Assembly (NCBI GenBank): GCA_903879825.1
Contig: CAIRND010000045.1
Location: 1-5,895 of the forward strand
Reading direction: 5' to 3'
DNA from: an uncultured Geobacteraceae bacterium
GTDB taxonomy: Bacteria; Desulfobacterota; Desulfuromonadia; Geobacterales; Pseudopelobacteraceae
DNA: 5,895 nucleotides
This document shows, in pieces, positions 1 to 5,821 of the stretch; position 1 is the first letter of the stretch; every line of letters begins with the position of its first letter. A program made the position numbers and the translations under genes. The notes under the pieces are model-generated. The model searched no databases. It had not been told where the DNA came from and saw nothing but the letters and a program-made list of their open reading frames with translations.

Positions 1-961
1 CGGCAAATACAATCTTGGCTGGGCTTCCATCGGCATCTGCAGCCACGCCTGTTACGAGGCGCTCAACCACGCGTCGGGCCGCAGTCTCTACGGTATGCAT
101 GTCACCGATTTTCCCCATGTAAAGCAGATGTTTGTCGATGCCTATGCCCGCCTTATCGCCATGAAGCTCTTTGCCCTGCGGGCCGCGGATTATCTCCGTT
201 CGGCCTCCGTAGAGGACCGGCGCTATCTGTTGTACAACCCGGTGGTCAAGATGAAGGTGACGACTCAGGGGGAAGAGGTCATCAATCTGCTTTGGGACGT
301 AATTGCCGCCAGGGGCTTTGAGAAGGATATGTATTTCGAGACCGCTGCCCGCGATATCAGGGCGCTCCCCAAGCTGGAGGGAACGGTCCACGTCAACATC
401 GCGCTGATCGTCAAGTTCATGCAGAATTATTTCTTTAATCCGGCCGGATACGCTGCGGTACCGCGGCGCCTCGATCCGGTCAACGATGATTACCTTTTCC
501 ATCAGGGAGCAACCAAGGGGCTTGGCAAGATTCAGTTCCACGATTATCGCCCGGCGTACGGCCACTACACACTGCCGAATGTGCAGATTTTCAAGGAGCA
601 GATCACCACATTCAGTCAGTTATTGCTTAAAGCGACGCCGGACGCGGCCCAACAGAAAGACATCGACTTTCTGCTGACCGTCGGAGAGATTTTTACTCTG
701 GTGGTCTACGGGCAATTGATTCTCGAAAACGCTGCTCTGCTCGCGACCGCTGATGAGGTTGTCGATCAGATTTTCGACTTTATGGTACGCGATCTGTCAA
801 AGTTCGCCCTGCAACTGTACAGCAAACCTTCCAGCACTGAGTTGCAGATGGAGTACTGCATGAAGCTGGTACGTAAGGCGAACGTGGATGAGCGGCGCTA
901 TCAGGAGGTTTTGGAGCGGTATGTGTACAGCCTGAACGGGACGTATCAGATGGCTGAATAA
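1..961 (+). CDS. Acyl-CoA dehydrogenase, long C-terminal form (5' end missing)
   Basis: The frame is open from the left edge (first full codon at 2) to TAA at 959-961, giving 319 visible residues; the N-terminal part, including most of the FAD-binding beta domain, lies outside the window. The ATG at 95 is internal: residues before it (GWASIGICSHACYEALNHAS, then GRSLYG) are typical of the start of the C-terminal helical domain of acyl-CoA dehydrogenases, where an Arg-x-x-x-Gly segment contacts FAD. The catalytic-base motif is visible as LEGTVHVN, with Glu at visible residue 126 (nt 377-379), the position used by MCAD/SCAD. About 193 residues follow this Glu, whereas small acyl-CoA dehydrogenases end soon after it, so this belongs to the C-terminally extended class (VLCAD-like or bacterial FadE-like). 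The family performs the FAD-dependent alpha,beta-dehydrogenation of acyl-CoA in beta-oxidation; chain-length preference cannot be read here. It converges on the cyclase gene. Confidence 0.9.
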   Translation, partial: GKYNLGWASIGICSHACYEALNHASGRSLYGMHVTDFPHVKQMFVDAYARLIAMKLFALRAADYLRSASVEDRRYLLYNPVVKMKVTTQGEEVINLLWDVIAARGFEKDMYFETAARDIRALPKLEGTVHVNIALIVKFMQNYFFNPAGYAAVPRRLDPVNDDYLFHQGATKGLGKIQFHDYRPAYGHYTLPNVQIFKEQITTFSQLLLKATPDAAQQKDIDFLLTVGEIFTLVVYGQLILENAALLATADEVVDQIFDFMVRDLSKFALQLYSKPSSTELQMEYCMKLVRKANVDERRYQEVLERYVYSLNGTYQMAE

Positions 962-980
962 TCCTTAAAAAAACGGTTAG

Positions 981-1106
981 CCACAAAAAAACGCAAAAAA
1001 CACAAAGAAGACCAGTAAGGTATGGCAGACAACAAGATCACCAAACAGGTTAAATATTCTTTCAACATAACATGCTGTTTTTTGTGATTTTTGTGCCTTT
1101 TTGTGG
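981..1106. repeat. Imperfect A/C-rich inverted repeat in convergent intergenic space
   Basis: The left arm at 981-1009 begins CCACAAAAAAACGC. It pairs with the right arm at 1078-1106, whose reverse complement begins CCACAAAAAGGCAC. I count 24 matches in 29 positions, with a 68-nt central segment between the arms. Each arm is itself built from three units of about 9-10 nt of the type CACAAAAAA. Similar CACAAAG-type extragenic repeats are, from memory, common in environmental proteobacterial genomes. It sits between the ends of two convergent genes, so it could act as a weak bidirectional mRNA end or stabiliser, or it could be a small non-autonomous mobile repeat. No open frame of coding quality lies in the centre. 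Confidence 0.7.
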
Positions 1107-1160
1107 TAATGGACTTCCGAATTTAGGTTAATGGCAGGATTGCGGCGAACCGGGCATACT

Positions 1161-2570
1161 TCAGCCCGAAGTTTCCACCGCAGTATCAACCGCTTTGCTT
1201 GAATCTATTGAGACAACCCGGTTGCGACCATGGAATTTGGCACGGTAGAGCAGTTCATCTACCTGGGCAACAACATACGCTGCCGATCCGTCAGCCGAGC
1301 ATTTCACTGTTATAACACCGAAGCTGGCGGTCACGTAGCCAGCTACTTTCGAGCCTTTGTGGGGGATGACAAGGGCCAGGATGTCACGCCGGATTTTTTC
1401 GGCAATGGCGACGGCTCCCTCACTGTCGGTTTCCGGCAGGATACAAATAAATTCTTCACCACCATAACGGGCGGCAAGGTCTGCAATCCGGGTAACAGAG
1501 CTCGCTATGACCTGACCAATCTGCCGCAGACACTCATCTCCGTTGACATGCCCGTAACAATCGTTGAACTCCTTGAAGTGATCAATATCCAACATAACAA
1601 GCGACAATTCGCCACCCGATCTGGCATGACGGGCATGTTCCTGTAACAGGACCTCGTCAAAACGTCGCCTGTTGGCTATTCCGGTCAAAGCATCCGTAAT
1701 GGAGAGGGCTTCAAGCCTGCGGTTTGATTCATCAAGAGCCAACTCTGCCAGTTTGCGCTCCGCAATTTCAACGGTAAGATGTTCATTGGCCGTTTTTAGT
1801 TCGTGGGTACGATTGGCAACCTGCACCTCAAGCTGCTCCTGTTGCTGAACAAGCTGAATGTCACGCGCCTGTATTTGAACCAGCATGTCGTTGACGCTGT
1901 CTGCCAGGACACCGATTTCATCCGGGCTGAAGCACTCGGCGCGAATACTGTAATCACGGTTGAGTGAAACGGCATGGGCGACATCAACCAGATTTTTTAG
2001 CGGCTTGGAGATAAATTTCATCAGGAATGACGCGATCAAGTAGGTAAAACAGGAAACAAGAACCAGGACAAAAAGGACAAGATAGATGAAGCGCATCTGC
2101 CTCGAAGCCAGGCCTGAGAGATCATAGCGGAGATAGATTCGGCCGATGTACTCACTATCAAGACTAACGGGACGTGATATGTGAATGTTCTTTTGATCAA
2201 AGAACCGGTTTTTTATTGAGTCAACGTGCGAGGGGCGCCCGGTTGTCCCTTCACGGACATACACAGCAATGTCAGTACCATCTTTTTGGTAGAGTGCCGC
2301 CATATCGATATGGGGATGTGCTTTAAGAGCCTGCAGAATTTCGTGTGCCGTTTTTTTATCTTCAAAGGCGAGGGCCGCAGTACTGGTGCTGCCAAGGGTA
2401 TCCGCGAGGGCGTTCCCCTCGTTGAGTAAGAGGGTCCGGCCGGTCAGATAGTCGTTGAGTATGAAGATCAGGCATGCCAGAGCGAGAGAGGTGATGCTCG
2501 CAACCATAAAGGAATAGAGCAACTTCTGCTTGAGCGGCAGGTTGCGAATAATAACGGTCAGGTTTTTCAT
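1161..2570 (-). CDS. Membrane diguanylate cyclase, CHASE8-HAMP-GGDEF (YfiN-like)
   Basis: This 469-residue inner-membrane protein is predicted to make c-di-GMP from two GTP. Domains in order: a membrane helix at about 17-37; a periplasmic region at about 38-158 with a CHASE8-like pattern (NALADTLGSTSTAALAFED, then ALYQKDGTDIAVY); a second helix at about 161-182; HAMP at about 183-236; a Gln/Glu-rich coiled coil at about 237-285; and a GGDEF domain from about 290. Catalytic features are intact: DALTGIANRRRFDE at 293-306, the metal-binding DIDHFKEFND at 328-337 and the signature GGEEF at 370-374. RIAD at 361-364, five residues before GGEEF, is a canonical RxxD product-inhibition site. The same domain order occurs in YfiN/DgcN/TpbB. 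The ATG overlaps the stop of the upstream YfiR-like gene (ATGA on the minus strand), and GGTGAG lies just upstream as a modest ribosome site, so translational coupling is likely. Activity is probably gated by the YfiR-like neighbour. Confidence 0.93.
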   Translation of the reverse strand: MKNLTVIIRNLPLKQKLLYSFMVASITSLALACLIFILNDYLTGRTLLLNEGNALADTLGSTSTAALAFEDKKTAHEILQALKAHPHIDMAALYQKDGTDIAVYVREGTTGRPSHVDSIKNRFFDQKNIHISRPVSLDSEYIGRIYLRYDLSGLASRQMRFIYLVLFVLVLVSCFTYLIASFLMKFISKPLKNLVDVAHAVSLNRDYSIRAECFSPDEIGVLADSVNDMLVQIQARDIQLVQQQEQLEVQVANRTHELKTANEHLTVEIAERKLAELALDESNRRLEALSITDALTGIANRRRFDEVLLQEHARHARSGGELSLVMLDIDHFKEFNDCYGHVNGDECLRQIGQVIASSVTRIADLAARYGGEEFICILPETDSEGAVAIAEKIRRDILALVIPHKGSKVAGYVTASFGVITVKCSADGSAAYVVAQVDELLYRAKFHGRNRVVSIDSSKAVDTAVETSG

Positions 2571-3142
2571 GGCAGCTCACCCACTATTTTAGCCAGGCTG
2601 AGCATCTTTGAGCTGATTTCAAGGCCGCTTCGCCGGGCCGTGGCAGGGTTTATTTCAAAGGCCAGTTTATTACCAGAGGTTATGAATCGTATTATGCCAC
2701 CCTGCTGTACAAAGGCGGCAGAATCCCCGACAGTAAGTACCGGACTTTTTCCAACAGCCAGTAAAATCTTTTTTGTCAGAGGGGTGTCAACAGATTCACC
2801 GAAGAAAATCAGATGGCATCTGTCCCCCTCGGTAATATTCTGGTACGAAAGGGTCTTTATGTGGCGGCCTTTACTGGTTTTACCGGCAAGAGCCTCCAGT
2901 GCCTCACTGAGTGCACTGTTATCCATAATACAAACCTTGATCGGATCTGCAGCGTTCACAAACGATGTTGATGGCCAGGTAACGAACTTGGTGAAGTTAT
3001 AGATGAAGGCGGCTTTGACCTCGTACGAAGCGGCACGGGTCACCGGCGGTGATGCTGCGGCAGCTGAACCGGGCACAATCATCACGGCGGCAATCGGGGA
3101 AATTGCCAGCAGTATGAGCATGAGTATGTTTAGAACAACCAT
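2567..3142 (-). CDS. YfiR-family (DUF4154) periplasmic protein
   Basis: This 191-residue protein matches the YfiR/DUF4154 family by its signature blocks: YEVKAAFIYNFTKFVTWP at 40-57, KVCIMDN at 69-75, DRCHLIFFGES at 107-117 and FEINPATARRSGLEISSK at 162-179. Length fits the family (about 190). Cys71 and Cys109 fall where YfiR has its conserved disulfide pair. A hydrophobic N-terminus with a small-residue stretch (PGSAAAASPP, 24-33) suggests Sec export to the periplasm, although the n-region has no Lys or Arg. The start cannot be further upstream because an in-frame TAA lies two codons before the ATG; Met8 (nt 3119-3121), just past the receptor stop, is an alternative. In Pseudomonas, YfiR binds and represses the cyclase YfiN; being encoded immediately before a YfiN-like cyclase, this protein very likely has the same partner. 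It overlaps the receptor gene by 13 nt and the cyclase gene by 4 nt. Confidence 0.92.
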   Translation of the reverse strand: MVVLNILMLILLAISPIAAVMIVPGSAAAASPPVTRAASYEVKAAFIYNFTKFVTWPSTSFVNAADPIKVCIMDNSALSEALEALAGKTSKGRHIKTLSYQNITEGDRCHLIFFGESVDTPLTKKILLAVGKSPVLTVGDSAAFVQQGGIIRFITSGNKLAFEINPATARRSGLEISSKMLSLAKIVGELP

Positions 3143-5145
3143 GCCACTTTACCATACATACTACGCTCGGTCTGACCGGCACTATTGCCGAACATGTCTG
3201 CACCAAACTCCTGATGTTTTGGTGCCAGAAGGTTTTGACCAACCAGAGAAAACTCCAGATTCGGAACCGGCTTCCAGGCGATACGGGTATCGAGAGTCAC
3301 ATAGTCAGGAACGCCGAGGGCAGGCAGCGTATCAACATAGCGCAGCCAGAAGGTGCACTTCATGTTGTGAGGAAGCGTCAGAAAGGAGATAAAAGACATC
3401 TGGTGTCGGGGTGAGGTATCTCCAGACAGAACAATCCGGTTGAAATCAGAACCGTCAGATGACATCAGCGTCGAAGAGGAACTGACAGAAATATCCAGAT
3501 ATGAATATGCCAGAGCAAGATCCATCCAGGTAAGTGCTTTCCAGTTAACAGACAGCTCGCCCCCTTTACCGACTGCAGTAGCGGTAGAGGCAACGTTTAT
3601 AGGGACGAGCGTCGGTGGCGAACCCCCTGAGGGATTACCCTGTACGACTCCAACCAGCGAGCTGTAGTCATTATAAAAGAGTGCCAGGTCAAAGGAGAGG
3701 GCCGGCATTGGCTGATAGCGGTAGCCGGCCTCGTATGCGATCATTTTTTCTGATGGCAGGGTGGAGTTCCCAACCAGTCGGACTTCCGGTTGGCCGATAG
3801 CGGGGTCAGGATCCGTCACCCGTGCCGAAATGGTGGTTTCAGCACGTGAGGGGGTGCGCACGGCACGCGATACAGCGCTCCAGAGAGTATGTTTCTCGTG
3901 AGGAGTCCAGAGCAGCCGGGCGGTTGGCTGAATCTCCCAGCCGGTCATGTCATTGTGCTCGGCCCGGGACCCCACAATAAGGTGCAGCGTTTCCGGCAGC
4001 AGAGTTATCTTGTCATGCAGAAAAAGGGTAAAGAGACTATCGGTCCTGCTGGTTGGAATATAGGTGGGACTTACCGCCGCGTCCCTGTTCATCTGGTCGG
4101 AGGTCAGGCGGAATCCGGTTCCCCAGACAAGATGCTGCCTGTTACCAAGGGCAAAGGTCTGCTGAAGTTCAACATCGGCAGTATCACGAATCTCATAATC
4201 CCGTAATTCAGGATGATCCTTCTGTTTAACGGAAGTCCGGTCATAGTAGAGTTGCAGTGAAAGGGTCGATGTCTCAGACAGAGTGCTGTTCCAGCGTCCC
4301 AACAGGTTACCGCCGCCATAGAGTGCATTGGCAACGCGGCTCTCATAAAGGTCACCCTGAAAGGTAATGCTGTTCTTTGAAGAAAGAGCCCAATCACTCC
4401 GGAAGCCGCCCCGCCAGTCATTCCATAACGCATCCGTCACCGCAGGGGAGTCAACCGGCACCTGGACATCCCGATAAAAATACTTGCCGTAGACGCGCAG
4501 ATAGCCGGCATCGCCAATTTTACCACCGTATCGTACGCCCGAAGCACCCCGTTCCGAAGTTCCACCGGAGGCGGTTATCACACCGCCCTGAGTGTCTTTG
4601 GCATGCTTGGTAATTATATTAATCACCCCGTTCACCGCGTTGACTCCCCACAGTGTGGCTGCCGGACCGCGAATCACCTCAATCTGCTCAATGTCTTCCA
4701 GCATTATTTCCTGGGCATTCCAGTACACGCCTGAAAACAACGGATTGTATATTGTTCTGCCATCTTGCAGCACCAGCAGTTTGTTGGCAAATCTCCCCGC
4801 AAAACCTCTGATACTGATAGCCCATTTGTTACCGTCGATTTTTGACACTTGCACACCCGGCGCCAACCTGAGCGCCTCTGGCAGTGAAGTGACACCTGAC
4901 TTGTGGATATCTTCACCGGTGATGACATAAATGGCGGAGGCCGCAGTAAAAACCGTTTCCACCTGTTTTGAGGCGGAATAAACCTCGACCTGCATCAGGT
5001 CTTCAAGAGAAAAATCCGCCAATGCAGTTAATGACGTGTCTATGTATGCTTCCGCATGTGCCGTGCGGTGGGGAGCAATAAATGGGAGGAGTGCGGCAAC
5101 AGCCACAGTGAGGCAGGATAAAAGGGGTTTCCTGATAACGGTCAT
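3130..5145 (-). CDS. TonB-dependent outer-membrane receptor
   Basis: This 671-residue protein has a Sec signal peptide (MTVIRK, hydrophobic core, TAHA|EAY; cleavage probably after residue 31). A short segment ADFSLEDLMQVEVYSASK (43-60) follows, then a plug domain at about 62-180 including AIYVITGEDI, LRLAPGVQV, ISIRGFAGRFANKLLVLQDG and VIRGPAATLWGVNAVNG. The rest is a 22-strand-type barrel with alternating aromatic/polar strands. GQNLL at 636-640 and HQEFG at 644-648 precede the end, and the last residue is Phe, the usual outer-membrane assembly signal. The family imports ligands such as siderophores, cobalamin, metals or glycans using TonB energy; nothing in the sequence fixes the substrate. 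There is no room for an STN signalling domain before the plug. The ATG has a weak AGG about 9 nt upstream. It is the first gene of the operon with the YfiR-like protein and the cyclase, suggesting a sensory as well as transport role. Confidence 0.93.
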   Translation of the reverse strand: MTVIRKPLLSCLTVAVAALLPFIAPHRTAHAEAYIDTSLTALADFSLEDLMQVEVYSASKQVETVFTAASAIYVITGEDIHKSGVTSLPEALRLAPGVQVSKIDGNKWAISIRGFAGRFANKLLVLQDGRTIYNPLFSGVYWNAQEIMLEDIEQIEVIRGPAATLWGVNAVNGVINIITKHAKDTQGGVITASGGTSERGASGVRYGGKIGDAGYLRVYGKYFYRDVQVPVDSPAVTDALWNDWRGGFRSDWALSSKNSITFQGDLYESRVANALYGGGNLLGRWNSTLSETSTLSLQLYYDRTSVKQKDHPELRDYEIRDTADVELQQTFALGNRQHLVWGTGFRLTSDQMNRDAAVSPTYIPTSRTDSLFTLFLHDKITLLPETLHLIVGSRAEHNDMTGWEIQPTARLLWTPHEKHTLWSAVSRAVRTPSRAETTISARVTDPDPAIGQPEVRLVGNSTLPSEKMIAYEAGYRYQPMPALSFDLALFYNDYSSLVGVVQGNPSGGSPPTLVPINVASTATAVGKGGELSVNWKALTWMDLALAYSYLDISVSSSSTLMSSDGSDFNRIVLSGDTSPRHQMSFISFLTLPHNMKCTFWLRYVDTLPALGVPDYVTLDTRIAWKPVPNLEFSLVGQNLLAPKHQEFGADMFGNSAGQTERSMYGKVAWLF

Positions 5146-5187
5146 CTAATCAAACCTACGATGATTCTATTCATGTCATATCCACTG

Positions 5188-5216
5188 GTCATAATGTGCG
5201 GTAATGTGCCTGACAA
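5188..5216 (-). promoter_or_regulatory. Candidate sigma-70 promoter for the receptor operon
   Basis: On the minus strand, TTGTCA (5211-5216; 5 of 6 to the -35 consensus) and TATGAC (5188-5193; 4 of 6 to the -10 consensus) are separated by exactly 17 nt. The -10 element ends 42 nt before the receptor ATG. It lies just downstream of the merR stop, so the operon could be transcribed from here, by read-through from merR, or both. The assignment rests on consensus match only. Confidence 0.5.
5192..5209. repeat. Tandem TAATGTGC boxes, 10 bp apart
   Basis: TAATGTGC occurs at 5192-5199 and again at 5202-5209 on the plus strand, a spacing of one helical turn. The pair fills almost all of the spacer of the candidate receptor promoter (5194-5210). 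Two in-phase half-sites between -35 and -10 are a plausible operator. The binding protein is unknown, and chance duplication of an 8-mer is not excluded. Confidence 0.5.
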
Positions 5217-5224
5217 CGGTTTAA

Positions 5225-5623
5225 CTATTTCATCAGTTTGAACTGATCGATGATTCTCTGCCGGTAGGCGGTAATATCTTTTTCAAGGGATTGCAGGGTT
5301 GACACCTTCTGCTTGATACTTTTGAGGTGGGTGTCAAGCAGTTCGGTCAGGCGCGGCATGATTTTTTCGGGGACCTGGTGTTCCTGGTCATACAGCTGGG
5401 CCAGCTCCTTCATCTCCTCCAGAGAGAGCCCCAGCTCTTTAACTTTCAAGACAAACTTAAAGCGCAGCACATCCGCTTTTTCATAATACCTGACCCGCCC
5501 GTCAGTGCGTTTCGAGGGTTCCACCAGGCCAAGCTTTTCATAGAGCCTGATGGTCCTGGTTGTAATGCCCAGCGTTTCAGCCAGGTCACTGATCTGCATA
5601 TGGTCTTCATTACTCAGCCTCAT
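5225..5623 (-). CDS. MerR-family transcriptional regulator, cysteine-free (LiuR-like)
   Basis: This 132-residue protein has the MerR winged helix-turn-helix at the N-terminus: helix-turn-helix in MQISDLAETLGITTRTIRLY (9-28), followed by EKLGLVEPSKR, a wing in DGRVRYYEKAD (41-51), and the second motif VLRFKFVLKVKELGLSLEEM (52-71). A long dimerisation coiled coil follows from about 88 to 130. There is no cysteine anywhere, which argues against the metal or redox sensors CueR, ZntR, MerR and SoxR. The pattern ELAQLYD followed by the coiled coil recalls LiuR-type regulators of branched-chain amino acid and acyl-CoA catabolism, but that is recognition by eye. The chosen ATG has a strong ribosome site (GGGGTG) at good spacing; Met9 is a weaker alternative. 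It is divergent from the gene starting at 5822 and 79 nt upstream of the receptor. Its target could be its own promoter, the divergent gene or the operon. Confidence 0.88.
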   Translation of the reverse strand: MRLSNEDHMQISDLAETLGITTRTIRLYEKLGLVEPSKRTDGRVRYYEKADVLRFKFVLKVKELGLSLEEMKELAQLYDQEHQVPEKIMPRLTELLDTHLKSIKQKVSTLQSLEKDITAYRQRIIDQFKLMK

Positions 5624-5649
5624 ACTTCACCCCTGCGTCAATTACAGTA

Positions 5650-5679
5650 CTTATAGAACTTTGTTAGTTTTATTGTCAA
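5650..5679 (-). promoter_or_regulatory. Candidate promoter of the merR-family gene
   Basis: The minus strand carries a perfect -35 hexamer TTGACA (5674-5679) and TATAAG (5650-5655; 5 of 6 to consensus) separated by 18 nt. The -10 element ends 26 nt before the ATG at 5623, leaving a short leader with the GGGGTG ribosome site. MerR-activated promoters usually have 19-20 nt spacers and a dyad between the hexamers. Here the spacer is closer to normal and only a weak AACT-AACAA-AGTT dyad is seen, so this looks like a strong, possibly autorepressed promoter. Confidence 0.65.
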
Positions 5680-5696
5680 GAACATTAGAACTGTTA
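5654..5696. repeat. Repeated TAGAACT boxes flanking the merR promoter
   Basis: TAGAACTTTGTTA at 5654-5666 and TAGAACTGTTA at 5686-5696 are the same motif with a 2-nt difference, 32 bp apart start to start (about three helical turns). The first overlaps the -10 element and the second lies upstream of the -35 element. A third AGAAC core occurs at 5679-5683. The arrangement would suit a regulator bound at two or three sites around the promoter, with the MerR-like protein itself as the obvious candidate. Confidence 0.4.
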
Positions 5697-5760
5697 ACGA
5701 TGTCGCAATTATAAAATGAGCTGAGCAGCATAAGCAATTTGCACTCAGCCGAAACATCGT
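5697..5760. repeat. Nested dyad in the divergent intergenic region
   Basis: An outer inverted pair ACGATGT (5697-5703) and ACATCGT (5754-5760) encloses an inner pair GCTGAG (5720-5725) and CTCAGC (5744-5749), which in turn encloses GCAATTTGC at 5734-5742. The pairs are nested but not concentric (midpoints 5728.5 and 5734.5), so a bulged RNA hairpin or separate protein sites are both possible. No T-run follows, so it is not an intrinsic terminator. Confidence 0.35.
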
Positions 5761-5821
5761 CTAAACTCCGGGGCGTCTGCACGTGATACGGTACATACAT
5801 GGTTTATATCCGGGGGTGCAA

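Noticed and set aside
95..97. ATG at 95 as the start of the acyl-CoA dehydrogenase gene
   Set aside because: The same frame is open to the left edge and encodes conserved acyl-CoA dehydrogenase residues before this Met, so the true start is outside the window.
1151..1168. CGGGC/GCCCG hairpin at the cyclase stop codon as a terminator
   Set aside because: The stem is only 5 bp with an 8-nt loop, it overlaps the stop codon, and no T-run follows on the minus strand.
977..1189. A 70-codon minus-strand open frame across the inverted repeat
   Set aside because: Its sequence is a translation of the A/T-rich repeat arms (KKAQKSQKT and VFFVFFAFFCG), it begins inside the 3' end of the cyclase gene and it has no protein-family features.
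2351..2357. Run of seven A (coding strand) in the cyclase gene as a phase-variation tract
   Set aside because: The run encodes Asp-Lys-Lys-Thr in a normal family-like context; seven bases is short for a contingency tract and the frame is intact.
3889..4206. Plus-strand open frames of about 60-140 codons opposite the receptor, YfiR-like and cyclase genes
   Set aside because: They are antisense to genes with clear domain signatures, show no recognisable motifs and lack convincing ribosome sites.
5739..5767. TTGCAC-17-TAAACT as the promoter of the right-hand gene
   Set aside because: It matches only 3 of 6 and 4 of 6 consensus bases, and overlaps the dyad; too weak to call.
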